From the NCBI GenBank assembly GCA_900316165.1, contig ONBW01000003.1, forward strand, positions 20,430 to 84,429: DNA of 64,000 nt. Reading direction: 5' to 3'. The translations under genes were made by a program, and so were the position numbers. This stretch comes from an uncultured Lachnospiraceae bacterium (lineage in GTDB: Bacteria; Bacillota; Clostridia; Lachnospirales; Lachnospiraceae). How positions within the stretch are numbered: the stretch's first letter is position 1; each line of letters starts with the position of its first letter. The notes beneath the pieces were generated by a model, which did no database searches, had not been told where the DNA came from, and worked only from the letters and a program-made list of their open reading frames with translations. Positions 9,169 through 17,487 of the stretch are shown here, one piece after another.

Positions 9169-9537
9169 ATGGCACAGGAAGCAGAAGAGAAGGTCTGCCC
9201 ACACTGCGGGCAGGCATCAGATATAGAGGGAACTGGTGGAGGCTGCGCGGCCTGCTCCGGCAAAATGAAGGACAGAAGCGACAAGGAAAAGAAGGACCTC
9301 GTGAACCGGCTCTCGAGAATCGAGGGCCAGATCCGGGGCATAAAGAGGATGATCGAGGAAGACGCTTACTGCATCGATATCCTGAGACAGAGCACTGCTG
9401 CGACCGCAGCCTTGAACAGCTTTAACAAGGTCGTCTTGGCAAACCATATCCGCACCTGCGTGAAAGAGAATGTGAGGAACGGAAATGACGAGGTCATCGA
9501 TGAGCTGGTAGATACAATCCAGAAACTGATGAAGTAA
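9169..9537 (+). CDS. csoR: Copper-sensing repressor, CsoR family, with N-terminal CxxC/CxxC extension
   Basis: 122 residues. The C-terminal 85 residues are an all-helical CsoR/RcnR domain: RLSRIEGQIRGIKRMI, then Cys68, His93 and Cys97, with the C-x24-H-x3-C spacing of the Cu(I) site in known CsoR proteins. Cu(I) binding releases DNA and relieves repression. Unusually, residues 1-35 add CPHC (10-13) and CAAC (26-29), a small zinc-ribbon-like knuckle not found in minimal CsoR. AGGAGG sets the ATG start. Its targets are the three palindromes at 6359, 6390 and 9116. Confidence 0.93.
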   Translation: MAQEAEEKVCPHCGQASDIEGTGGGCAACSGKMKDRSDKEKKDLVNRLSRIEGQIRGIKRMIEEDAYCIDILRQSTAATAALNSFNKVVLANHIRTCVKENVRNGNDEVIDELVDTIQKLMK

Positions 9538-9566
9538 ACAATATTTATATCATAAAACAAATACTA

Positions 9567-9600
9567 AAAACCGCAGACGGCGCAGCCGACTGCGGTTTTT
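9567..9600 (+). terminator. Terminator after csoR
   Basis: AACCGCAG ... CTGCGGTT stem (9569-9576 with 9590-9597) followed by TTTTT. Confidence 0.85.
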
Positions 9601-9612
9601 GTGATAAAAATA

Positions 9613-9626
9613 GTAAAATACTTTAG
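9613..9626. promoter_or_regulatory. Arabinan-locus operator, distal copy
   Basis: GTAAAATACTTTAG, 13/14 identical to the copy at 9727. It lies 114 bp upstream of that copy, a distance that would suit looping. Confidence 0.6.
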
Positions 9627-9687
9627 TCAAAATGCACAAAAGCCAATTGAAATTTTGGTATATAATGACAAAAACTACAAAAAACAG

Positions 9688-9715
9688 TTGCCTTCTTAAG
9701 AAAAATGTGTATAAT
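9688..9715 (+). promoter_or_regulatory. Promoter of the GH43-GH43-GH51 operon
   Basis: TTGCCT at 9688-9693, 16-base spacer, TATAAT at 9710-9715. Confidence 0.5.
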
Positions 9716-9726
9716 TATAGCTAAAG

Positions 9727-9740
9727 CTAAAATACTTTAG
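9727..9740. promoter_or_regulatory. Arabinan-locus operator, proximal copy
   Basis: CTAAAATACTTTAG begins about 11 bases after the -10, over the expected start of transcription, where a repressor would block initiation. Confidence 0.65.
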
Positions 9741-9776
9741 AAATATATCAATTAACAACATCAAAAAGGGACGGCA

Positions 9777-10730
9777 ATGGACAGACAGGGAAATTATAAC
9801 AAACCATGGATTCTGCAGAGGGCGGATCCATATGTGTGCAAGGCGGATGGAGGATATTATTTTACGGCATCAGTGCCGGCGTTCGACAGGATAATCCTCA
9901 GATACAGCAAAACGCTGAGGGGACTAGGTGAAGCTTCGGAAAGAGTTATCTGGAAAAAACACGATCACGGCCCAATGTCTGAGAATATCTGGGCACCAGA
10001 ACTGCACTGGCTGTATGGCGGCTGGTACATCTACTATGCAGGCGGAGAAGTAGAGGATAAGTGGCATATCCGGCCATATGTGTTAAAGCTTGATGGAACT
10101 GACCCTATGAAGGATGAGTGGGTAGAAGCGGGGCCGATGCGGCCCGCAGACACGGACGAGTTCTCATTCAGGACATTTTCGCTGGATGCGACTATTTTTC
10201 AAGTGAACGGGGAATACTACTATGTGTGGGCAGAAAAGGTCAGCGTAGGAAAGCAGATTTCGAATCTTTATATATCGAGGATGGAAAGCCCTGTGAAGCT
10301 CGCGACAGACCAGGTACTTCTTACATCGCCGGATTATGACTGGGAACGTCACGGATTCTGGGTGAATGAAGGACCAGGAGTACTTTTTCATGGAGATGAT
10401 ATCTGGCTTACATATTCGGCGTCTGATACGGGGCCGGCATACAGTGTAGGTATGCTTCACGCGAAGAAGAATTCTGACCTTCTGGATCCGAGAAGCTGGG
10501 AGAAGTCCAGATATCCAGTGCTTTCTACTGACCAGGAACTGGGCATCTATGGGCCGGGCCACAATTGTTTCGTAAAGGACGAGAATGAAAATGATCAGAT
10601 GATAGTGCACGCCAGGACAAAGCCGGAGATAGAAGGGAATCCGCTTGATAATCCGGACAGACATGCGTTTATCCTTCCTGTCAGATGGAATGAAGATACT
10701 CCTGTATTTTCTTTCAGAGGTGAGATATGA
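9777..10730 (+). CDS. Cytoplasmic glycoside hydrolase family 43, probable alpha-L-arabinofuranosidase
   Basis: 317 residues, no signal peptide, one five-bladed propeller domain. The three GH43 acidic residues are visible: base Asp17 in RADPYV, the pKa-modulating Asp in SLDATIF, and the acid Glu in NEGPGVLFH. WAPELHWL is a family hallmark. Neighbours (an extracellular GH43, a GH51, an arabinose operon) point to removal of arabinofuranosyl units from imported arabino-oligosaccharides; the exact linkage cannot be read. First gene of a three-gene operon with 4-bp overlaps. The start ATG at 9777 has only a weak ribosome site (AAAAAGGGACGGCA). Confidence 0.85.
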   Translation: MDRQGNYNKPWILQRADPYVCKADGGYYFTASVPAFDRIILRYSKTLRGLGEASERVIWKKHDHGPMSENIWAPELHWLYGGWYIYYAGGEVEDKWHIRPYVLKLDGTDPMKDEWVEAGPMRPADTDEFSFRTFSLDATIFQVNGEYYYVWAEKVSVGKQISNLYISRMESPVKLATDQVLLTSPDYDWERHGFWVNEGPGVLFHGDDIWLTYSASDTGPAYSVGMLHAKKNSDLLDPRSWEKSRYPVLSTDQELGIYGPGHNCFVKDENENDQMIVHARTKPEIEGNPLDNPDRHAFILPVRWNEDTPVFSFRGEI

Positions 10731-12223
10731 AACGGGCAGTTACAGCGCTTGTCATGGCGATGACAATGGCTTTGACAGGATGCGCGGGTACAAACGGTGG
10801 AAAAGCAGGGACGGAGAAAAAAGTGGAAATCAAGAAGGGAAACTATAACAGCGAAGCCAGTATTCATGATCCGCAGATACTTCTGGACAGTGAGGGGACA
10901 TACTGGATGGTAGGCAGTCATTATCTGGAAGCAGAATCAGGCGATTTAGAGAAATGGACTTACACGTCCAAAACGCCGACAGTACTTTTTTCAAATATTT
11001 ATGATGGTGACATGCCGGCATTTGACTATGTGGGTAAAAATGACCAGGGTACGTACTCCTGCTGGGCAGAAAATATCATCTATAATGACACTATGAAGAA
11101 ATATGTGATGTATTTCTGCACGACATCCACATATATAAAAAGTGATATCTGCATGGCGGTAGCAGACAGCCCTAAGGGACCGTGGGAGTATAAGGCAAAA
11201 TTCCTCTATTCAGGATGGACTAAAAAGGATGTAAAGAATACTGATATGTACGATGTCCTTGGAGAAAATGCCGATTTGAGCAGATATCTTCAGTACGGAG
11301 CGTACAATAACAAGCAGTGGCCGAACAGCATAGACCCGGCAGTATTTACGGATATGGACGGGCGGATGTGGCTTGTATACGGATCGTGGTCGGGTGGCAT
11401 TTTTTTAATAGAGCTCGATAAAGCAACGGGACTGCCGGTTTCTCCGAAGGAAACAGGAGAAGGCATAGATCCGTATTATGGCTATCGCCTGCTCGGGGGC
11501 GGACATCATGCAATAGAGGCACCTTATATAGTTTATGACAGCGAGACGAAGTACTATTATCTGTTCCTGTCGTATGGTGAGTTGAAAAGAGAAGGCGGCT
11601 ATCAGATAAGAGAATTCAGGAGCAAGACACCGACCGGACCATATGTGGATGCAAAGGGGCAGACACCGGCAGATCAGGATGATTTTTTCAATTACGGTGT
11701 CAAACTGATGGGGAATTATACTTTTCCAAGTCTCGAGACGGCTTATATGGCACCTGGCGGCGAGTCAGTATTCAAGGACAAAAACGGAGACTGGTGCCTT
11801 GTGTACCACCAGAGGTTTGACAACGGCTCTGAGGACTTTCAGGACAGGATCCACAGGCTGTATATGACACCGGAAGGGTGGCTCGTGCCGCAACCATTTG
11901 AGCTCAGCGACGACAAAGTGAAAAACAAGGGTTATCAGGATGATGACCTTGACGGGGACGTCTACATGATAGACCATGGCCTGTCGGTAGATTCAAATAT
12001 CAATGAAGCAGAGAAGACTGCTTTTCATAAAGAAAAAATAACCGGAGCGTATAAAGGCACCTACGAGATAAAGAAAGGCACGAACCAGGTCGTTCTGAAA
12101 ATCAATGGCGGCGTATATACAGGGGTTATTACAGACACAACAGATGAAGCCGGAAACAAGATCCGCACAATACTTGCAGTCGGCGATAACAACCAGACTA
12201 TCTGGGGAGTCAAATACTTATGA
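10727..12223 (+). CDS. Lipoprotein arabinan endo-1,5-alpha-L-arabinanase-type GH43
   Basis: 498-residue surface lipoprotein: signal and lipobox LTGC (Cys19), a GH43 propeller to about residue 390, then a beta-rich C-terminal domain to the end. Catalytic residues: base Asp in SIHDPQILL, Asp in SIDPAVF, acid Glu in HHAIEAPYIVYD. The two-domain layout with GGGHHAIEAP resembles Bacillus Abn2-type endo-arabinanases, which need both domains. Expected role: cutting the 1,5-linked arabinan backbone at the cell surface to give oligosaccharides for the importer at 15026. Starts by ATGA overlap with the previous gene and ends by ATGA overlap with the next. Confidence 0.87.
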   Translation: MKRAVTALVMAMTMALTGCAGTNGGKAGTEKKVEIKKGNYNSEASIHDPQILLDSEGTYWMVGSHYLEAESGDLEKWTYTSKTPTVLFSNIYDGDMPAFDYVGKNDQGTYSCWAENIIYNDTMKKYVMYFCTTSTYIKSDICMAVADSPKGPWEYKAKFLYSGWTKKDVKNTDMYDVLGENADLSRYLQYGAYNNKQWPNSIDPAVFTDMDGRMWLVYGSWSGGIFLIELDKATGLPVSPKETGEGIDPYYGYRLLGGGHHAIEAPYIVYDSETKYYYLFLSYGELKREGGYQIREFRSKTPTGPYVDAKGQTPADQDDFFNYGVKLMGNYTFPSLETAYMAPGGESVFKDKNGDWCLVYHQRFDNGSEDFQDRIHRLYMTPEGWLVPQPFELSDDKVKNKGYQDDDLDGDVYMIDHGLSVDSNINEAEKTAFHKEKITGAYKGTYEIKKGTNQVVLKINGGVYTGVITDTTDEAGNKIRTILAVGDNNQTIWGVKYL

Positions 12224-13719
12224 GATTATTTATCAATGAAAAAGTAAAAAAAGGAACGATCTCACCTGAAATCTACGGACAGTTCAGTGAGCATCTCGGC
12301 AGAGGGATTTATGGCGGACTATATGTCGGCGAAAACTCTGATATTCCGAATACAAACGGAATGAGAAATGACGTTGTAAATGCGCTCAAAGAGATCAAAG
12401 TGCCGGTTCTCAGATGGCCGGGAGGCTGTTTCGCGGATGAATACCACTGGATGGACGGCATCGGACCAAAGGAAAACCGCAAAAAAATGGTAAACACCCA
12501 TTGGGGAGGAGTGACGGAGGATAACAGCTTCGGGACCCACGAATACTTTGAGCTCGTAAAACAGTTAGGCTGCAGGACATATATCAATGGAAATGTCGGG
12601 AGCGGCACAGTACAGGAGATGTCAGAATGGGTGGAGTATATGACATTTGGCGGACTTTCGCCGATGTCAGAACTTAGAAAGAAAAACGGACACAAAAAGC
12701 CGTGGACAGTCGATTACTTCGGAGTCGGAAATGAAAACTGGGGCTGTGGCGGCAATATGCGCCCGCAGTATTATGCGGATCTGTACCGCAGATTTCAGAC
12801 ATATATCAGGATTTACGATCCGGAGCACCCGATTAAAAAAATCTGTGGCGGAGCAAATGTGGATGACTATGACTGGACAAAGAAGGTTTTAGATACATGC
12901 TTTGACCACTCGATTCCTGAGGCACACGGCTTTATGGACGGGCTTTCGCTGCATTACTATGTACATCCGGAAGGCTGGGAGATAAAGGGCTCATCGACAG
13001 ATTTTGACAGAGAGGTATGGTATAAAACACTCTCAAAAGCTTTGTACATGGAAGAACTGGTGACAAAGCACTCAAAGATAATGGATGTGTATGACCCTGA
13101 GAAGAAGATCGGCATGGTAGTTGACGAATGGGGCAGCTGGTATACTGCAGAGCCGGGGACTAATCCGGGATTCTTATATCAGCAGAATACAATAAGAGAT
13201 GCTCTTATTGCCGGAATAACCCTAAATATTTTCAACCGCCACTGTGACCGTGTAAAAATGGCCTGCATAGCCCAGATGATAAATGTGCTCCAGTCGATGA
13301 TACTGACAGATGGTGATCAGATGATCAAGACACCGACATACCATGTGTTCCATCAGTACAGGTATCATCAGGGCGCGGAACTTTTAGATACGCAGATAAC
13401 AGATGATGGAACGGAAGGACCAGATGAGTGGCGGGTTCCAGAAGTTACAGAGTCTGTATCAGTGGATAAAGACGGGGTTATGACGATAACTCTGGCTAAT
13501 CTGTCAGCAGATGACTCAAAGGATATGGAAATCAGCTTTGCTGAGAAAAAAGCTCTTAAAGTCAAAGAAGCTACGGTTGTGACCGGTGATATCCACGCGC
13601 ATAATACGTTCGAGGCTCCGTCAGAAGTCATCGAGCAGAAATTCGACGCTTACATGGAGGGGGAAGATGGCCTTAAGGTCACTCTGCCTCCGGCAAGTAT
13701 AACTCTCCTTCGTATCTGA
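12220..13719 (+). CDS. abfA: Alpha-L-arabinofuranosidase, GH51
   Basis: 499 residues, cytoplasmic, the normal GH51 length: a TIM barrel followed by a beta-sandwich. The acid/base is Glu172 in GNENWG and the nucleophile Glu303 in DEWGSWY; RWPGGCFADEYHWMDGIG is a strong family marker near residue 65. It releases L-arabinofuranose from short arabino-oligosaccharides and arabinoxylan fragments by a retaining mechanism. Translation is coupled to the upstream GH43 through an ATGA overlap. The released arabinose feeds the araA operon at 19569. Confidence 0.95.
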   Translation: MRLFINEKVKKGTISPEIYGQFSEHLGRGIYGGLYVGENSDIPNTNGMRNDVVNALKEIKVPVLRWPGGCFADEYHWMDGIGPKENRKKMVNTHWGGVTEDNSFGTHEYFELVKQLGCRTYINGNVGSGTVQEMSEWVEYMTFGGLSPMSELRKKNGHKKPWTVDYFGVGNENWGCGGNMRPQYYADLYRRFQTYIRIYDPEHPIKKICGGANVDDYDWTKKVLDTCFDHSIPEAHGFMDGLSLHYYVHPEGWEIKGSSTDFDREVWYKTLSKALYMEELVTKHSKIMDVYDPEKKIGMVVDEWGSWYTAEPGTNPGFLYQQNTIRDALIAGITLNIFNRHCDRVKMACIAQMINVLQSMILTDGDQMIKTPTYHVFHQYRYHQGAELLDTQITDDGTEGPDEWRVPEVTESVSVDKDGVMTITLANLSADDSKDMEISFAEKKALKVKEATVVTGDIHAHNTFEAPSEVIEQKFDAYMEGEDGLKVTLPPASITLLRI

Positions 13720-13730
13720 GATATGCTCAG

Positions 13731-13772
13731 AAAAACAGGGCGGCGGGCCTTTGACCCACCGCCCTTGTTTTA
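13731..13772. terminator. Bidirectional terminator between the GH51 gene and the regulator
   Basis: GGGCGG-C-GGG pairs with CCC-A-CCGCCC across a 7-base loop; AAAACA on the left and TTGTTTT on the right give T-runs on both strands. It slightly overlaps the end of the minus-strand regulator gene. Confidence 0.85.
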
Positions 13773-14690
13773 ATCTGAAATAGGTTCATAGTAAAGACTT
13801 ACTTTGATATCCTGAGCGTAATTTCCGAAAGTGCTTCCAAAAATTGTAAGACCACCCACATGCTCGGCATCGTCTTTTACTTCAAGTCTGAAAGAAATTT
13901 TACTTTTATAATTAAGAGCCAGATCATCAATGCTTATGTCAGAGATCTGAAGTCCATCTATAAAAGTTCCCTCGTGGTTTATCACCAGGAGCTTTAACAG
14001 CCCGTACTGATTCCAGTTTGGAAACCACCAGTCAGGAGTAAAGATTCCCCGGGTATCGCCGAAATCTCCCGGAGAAGTCCACATGCCAAGCTCAGTGTCA
14101 TTTATTGAGAAAGTGATATCAGATGGCCAGACTGAATTTACGCCTGGAGCCTCTGATGATAACTCGGCAGATATCATGATCTGATTGATTTTCTGGTTTA
14201 CAGGAATGAAGTTTGGAACCTCATACTCTACAAAGCCCCGGGTGAACCAGAGAATATCAGCATCATATCTGTCAGGATGAGAGAAGTATCTGGTATCATC
14301 CACCTCGCCAATCAGTGATTTGCTTGTCGCTATACCGCAGGTCGGGTAGACTCTGTAATTCGTGTAGTGGCCGACTCTTATATCTGCGTTGTAGATATTC
14401 TGGACTTCTTCCGGAGTCTCAAAGTCTATAAGGATTTTTTCAAGACGGGGAGAGATGAGCTTCTGGTTTCCGTGCCCTTCGCTGTCGCTGTTTATGCTTA
14501 TAAGGCCTGCTGCCTCGAGCTTTTTTATGTGACCTGTGAGAGCTCCGTTTGTAATGTTAAGCGCAGAGGCGATTTCGTTCATGCTCATCTGCTTGTTCTC
14601 AAGCAGAAGACTGATAATCTGCATTCTGGCGTCTGATCCCAGGACTTTAAAAAGCGGGAGAGCTTCTTCTGGTGTAGTGATTCTGATCAT
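13770..14690 (-). CDS. ArsR-type winged-helix regulator with long C-terminal domain, probable arabinan-locus regulator
   Basis: 306 residues. Residues about 5-90 form an ArsR-like winged helix (VLGSDARMQIISLLLENK, then ITNGALTGHIKKLEAAGL as recognition helix). There is no ELCVCDL-type metal motif, so metal sensing is unlikely. Residues about 95-306 are a beta-rich domain I do not recognise as a named family; it holds many aromatic residues (WWFPNWNQYG) and may bind sugar. The gene is divergent from the importer genes and convergent with the GH operon. Its own promoter (14725-14753) contains a copy of the palindrome found at 9613, 9727 and 14791, pointing to autoregulation and local control. 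SD GGAGG sets the ATG. Confidence 0.75.
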   Translation of the reverse strand: MIRITTPEEALPLFKVLGSDARMQIISLLLENKQMSMNEIASALNITNGALTGHIKKLEAAGLISINSDSEGHGNQKLISPRLEKILIDFETPEEVQNIYNADIRVGHYTNYRVYPTCGIATSKSLIGEVDDTRYFSHPDRYDADILWFTRGFVEYEVPNFIPVNQKINQIMISAELSSEAPGVNSVWPSDITFSINDTELGMWTSPGDFGDTRGIFTPDWWFPNWNQYGLLKLLVINHEGTFIDGLQISDISIDDLALNYKSKISFRLEVKDDAEHVGGLTIFGSTFGNYAQDIKVSLYYEPISD

Positions 14691-14724
14691 TTTCGCCTCC
14701 AGTTATGTATAAAACCTTAATCCT

Positions 14725-14753
14725 ATAATAGAACATAAAGTAATTTAGGTCAA
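14725..14753 (-). promoter_or_regulatory. Regulator promoter with embedded operator
   Basis: Minus strand TTGACC (14748-14753), 17-base spacer, TATTAT (14725-14730). The palindrome at 14735-14748 fills the spacer: CTAAATTACTTTAT on the minus strand, 12/14 to the proximal arabinan operator. Confidence 0.7.
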
Positions 14754-14790
14754 CAGAAATTCTTTAATTTTTGACAAAAATCTTAACAAC

Positions 14791-14804
14791 CTAAAATATT
14801 TTAG
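14791..14804. promoter_or_regulatory. Arabinan-locus operator, importer copy
   Basis: CTAAAATATTTTAG is a perfect 14-bp palindrome, 19 bp upstream of the importer -35 and 56 bp from the copy at 14735. Confidence 0.65.
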
Positions 14805-14822
14805 AAAAAAATAAAAAACATA

Positions 14823-14851
14823 TTGACATAACGGCAAATACCTAGTACAAT
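14823..14851 (+). promoter_or_regulatory. Importer operon promoter
   Basis: TTGACA at 14823-14828, 17-base spacer, TACAAT at 14846-14851. Confidence 0.75.
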
Positions 14852-14979
14852 ATGCATAGAAAATCGAATTGGGGACTGGGGTTTTACGGTAATGTTTCAC
14901 AAAAAGGCCGGGCGCGCGAGCTGAGTAAGTGAATCAAAAGTAAAAAAATTCACCAAAACGATATGGGTAAACAAGCAAA

Positions 14980-15008
14980 GGGGCTGGTTTAACTAAGAAG
15001 GGAGCCCC
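14980..15008 (+). promoter_or_regulatory. Leader stem-loop before the binding-protein ribosome site
   Basis: GGGGCT (14980-14985) pairs with AGCCCC (15003-15008) across 17 bases, ending two bases before the SD AGGAGGT (15011-15017). It may stabilise the message or tune initiation of this abundant protein. Confidence 0.4.
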
Positions 15009-15025
15009 ATAGGAGGTAATGATTT

Positions 15026-16459
15026 ATGAAATTGAGGAAGGTTTTAGCGGCTGGCTTATGTGCAGCCATGACAGTCACATCTATGGCAGGATGCAGCGTG
15101 GCGAAGAATGAGGCATCATCAAGTGATGCTTCTACAAGCACGAACCTGAAGGGCGAAGGAAAGGATGAACTGCATATCCTGATTTACGCACAGGAGCATG
15201 AGAAGGCAGCTTATGAGGAACAGATAAAGAAGTTTACAGAGGCCCATAAGGACCAGATCAAGAACGTGAACTTTGAAGTCACAACTCAGGACGAGTATAA
15301 TACAAAGATGACAGCAGCCATCGCGGCAAATGATCTACCGGACATCTTCTATATCGGACCGGCGTCTGTGAAAGAGTATGTTGATAACGGCTACTGCATC
15401 CCGCTTGATGATTATGTAGATCAGACGGCTGTTGATAATCTCTGGCCAGAGATAAAGAGCGCTTATCAGTATGATGGAAAAGAAATCGGAAAGGGCTCGC
15501 TCTACTGCCTGCCGAAGGATCTCTCATGCTTCGCCTTTGCATATAACAAGGATTTGTTTGATAAGGCCGGCATCGACTATCCGGATCCTGATAAACCGTA
15601 CACTTATGACGAGTTCCTTGATGTCTGCAAGAAGCTGACAAAGGATACAGACGGGGACGGTGAAATCGACCAGTGGGGCGTTGCGAATGCTAACGCGTTC
15701 GGTATGACACCGTATATGTATTCAAACGGAGTAAAGTTCTTAAGTGATGACTACAAGACAGTAAACCTCACGAATAACAAAGCTCTCGAGGACAGTTTCC
15801 AGTTTTATACAGACCTCACATCCAAGTATAAGGTTACTCCTTCAGTAGAACAGGATACAGCAATGGGCGGCTACCAGAGATGGCTGGATGGACAGATCGG
15901 CTTCTATGCCTGCGGTACATGGGATGTAGCAGCATTCATGGACAAGGCTACATTCCCTTATGACTGGGATCTCTGCGGATGGCCGGTAGGACCTGATGGA
16001 GACGGAAAGTCCACAACCTGGCTAGGAACAGTAGGATTTGCAGTATCAAAGACATGCAAGCATCCTGATCTCGCAGCTGAGCTTATCACGGCGCTTTCTA
16101 CAGATCTTGATGGTCAGAAGGCACTCTCAGGTGAGACTACAGGAAAGTCAATGCAGATCCCGAACATCAAGGACTATGCTACAGGCGACTGGAAGCAGGC
16201 TGTAAAGGATGGCAAAATCCCATACGCTTCAAATGTAGATGTTATTTTCGGATATATCGAAGGAAACGACAAGTACAAGGGCATTTTTGAGGAGACTACA
16301 TACACTCCGAACAACGAGTGGTGGACTACATTCCTTGAGGGAATACCGAATGTACAGAATGGCTCGGAATCAGCCGGCGATTATCTGAAAGAAGTAGAAC
16401 CTAAGTGTCAGGAAGCCCTCGACAACGCATGGGATCTCTCATCAGGAAACAAGAACTAA
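15026..16459 (+). CDS. ABC sugar-transporter substrate-binding lipoprotein (arabino-oligosaccharide type)
   Basis: 477-residue lipoprotein, lipobox MAGC (Cys23), followed by a Ser/Thr-rich tether and a family-1 extracellular solute-binding fold (LPDIFYIGPASVKEYV, FAYNKDLFDKAGI). A calcium-loop-like DTDGDGEIDQWG occurs in the centre, as in many sugar-binding proteins. It should capture sugars released by the surface arabinanase; the ligand is inferred from context only. A strong SD (AGGAGGT) and a transcript-weakening stem-loop after the gene suggest more binding protein than permease, usual for such systems. No ATPase subunit gene is present here, so a shared MsmK-type ATPase elsewhere is expected. 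Confidence 0.87.
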   Translation: MKLRKVLAAGLCAAMTVTSMAGCSVAKNEASSSDASTSTNLKGEGKDELHILIYAQEHEKAAYEEQIKKFTEAHKDQIKNVNFEVTTQDEYNTKMTAAIAANDLPDIFYIGPASVKEYVDNGYCIPLDDYVDQTAVDNLWPEIKSAYQYDGKEIGKGSLYCLPKDLSCFAFAYNKDLFDKAGIDYPDPDKPYTYDEFLDVCKKLTKDTDGDGEIDQWGVANANAFGMTPYMYSNGVKFLSDDYKTVNLTNNKALEDSFQFYTDLTSKYKVTPSVEQDTAMGGYQRWLDGQIGFYACGTWDVAAFMDKATFPYDWDLCGWPVGPDGDGKSTTWLGTVGFAVSKTCKHPDLAAELITALSTDLDGQKALSGETTGKSMQIPNIKDYATGDWKQAVKDGKIPYASNVDVIFGYIEGNDKYKGIFEETTYTPNNEWWTTFLEGIPNVQNGSESAGDYLKEVEPKCQEALDNAWDLSSGNKN

Positions 16460-16490
16460 CAGACATTCTCTAGCGCGAAATCCGTTTTCT

Positions 16491-16537
16491 GCGGCCTCTC
16501 TTTCATAGAGTTTTATCTAAAAGAGTGGCCGCTTTTT
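16491..16537 (+). terminator. Intercistronic stem-loop with T-run (partial terminator)
   Basis: GCGGCC-T-CTCTTT (16491-16503) pairs with AAAGAG-T-GGCCGC (16520-16532), then TTTTT. It sits between the binding protein and the permeases and probably ends a fraction of transcripts. Confidence 0.7.
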
Positions 16538-16555
16538 CGAAAAGAGGAATAACAA

Positions 16556-17476
16556 ATGGAAATAAAAAAGTCAGGAAGCAAGGGAATGTCTGCGATGGCG
16601 AAACGGGAAGAACGCTGGGCGTGGCTTTTTATCCTGCCTCCATTCATCGGGTTCTGCCTGTTTATGGCATATCCTATTGTATTTGCAGTGACAGCCAGTT
16701 TCTCGAGATGGACAGGACTGAACTCCCTTCTCGGTAATATGGCCGGTTTCAGAAACTATCATGACATACTGACAGATCCGAAGTTCTGGAAGGCCATGGC
16801 GAATACCATTATCTACATGATTGGTATTCCGATAGGAATGATACTTTCAATTCTGATTTCTATGGGAATCAACCGTCTGAAAAGTCTTGGACGTATTTTT
16901 ACAACACTCTATTATATCCCGGTAGTTTCATCTCTTGTGGCAGTCTCAATTCTCTGGGCCTGGGTATTCAACTATGATTATGGTCTGCTGAACTCGATCA
17001 TTAAAGCCCTGACAGGCCTGCATGGACCTAACTGGCTCGGCGATGAAGCTATGGTAAAGGTCGCCATGATCATTTTTATGACATGGAAGGGTCTTGGTGG
17101 TACAATCATTCTGTATCTGGCAGGACTGCAGAATATTCCCAAGGATTACTATGAGGCAGCGAAGATTGACGGAGCCACAGGCTTACAGCTGTTCAGGTAT
17201 ATTACTCTGCCGCTTATCTCCCCAATCACATTCTATGTGCTTATCACATCGATGATTGGCGGATGGCAGGTGTTCGTAGAGGTGCAGGTAATGACAGGAA
17301 ACGGTGGTACAAACTACAGTGCCGCAACAATCGTATTCTACCTGTATCAGAAGGCATTTGCACAGAACCAGCTCGGATACGGCTGCGCCGTAGCAGTTAT
17401 CCTTGCGATTATTATCTTTATAATTACCGCAATAAACTTCAGCAACCAGGATAAATGGGTGAAGACGATGGACTGA
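16556..17476 (+). CDS. ABC sugar-transporter permease (MalF/AraP-type)
   Basis: 306 residues, six predicted membrane segments beginning WLFILPPFIGFCLFMAYPI. The EAA loop that docks the ATPase is clear: YYEAAKIDGATGLQLFRYI. It is one half of the membrane channel for the binding protein at 15026; the other half follows at once. ATG 16556 follows AGAGGAATAACAA. It ends just before the next start, and the downstream ribosome site lies over its stop codon. Confidence 0.92.
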   Translation: MEIKKSGSKGMSAMAKREERWAWLFILPPFIGFCLFMAYPIVFAVTASFSRWTGLNSLLGNMAGFRNYHDILTDPKFWKAMANTIIYMIGIPIGMILSILISMGINRLKSLGRIFTTLYYIPVVSSLVAVSILWAWVFNYDYGLLNSIIKALTGLHGPNWLGDEAMVKVAMIIFMTWKGLGGTIILYLAGLQNIPKDYYEAAKIDGATGLQLFRYITLPLISPITFYVLITSMIGGWQVFVEVQVMTGNGGTNYSAATIVFYLYQKAFAQNQLGYGCAVAVILAIIIFIITAINFSNQDKWVKTMD

Positions 17477-17487
17477 GGAGGAAGAAA

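Larger units (their letters stand above)
14691..15025. promoter_or_regulatory. Divergent control region between regulator and sugar importer
   Basis: No coding frame. It holds, from left to right, the regulator promoter with its operator, a second operator, the importer promoter and a leader of about 170 bases with a stem-loop before the ribosome site. The parts are listed separately. Confidence 0.7.

Noticed and set aside
9301-9560. Minus-strand frames opposite csoR
   Set aside because: Shadow frames; csoR on the plus strand has a clear ribosome site, promoter, operator and family match.
13770-14690. Metal-sensing ArsR repressor
   Set aside because: The winged helix fits, but the metal motif is absent, the C-terminal domain is far too long, and the neighbours are arabinan genes.
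14852-15025. Riboswitch in the importer leader
   Set aside because: The leader is long, but I find no known aptamer consensus, only one short stem before the ribosome site.
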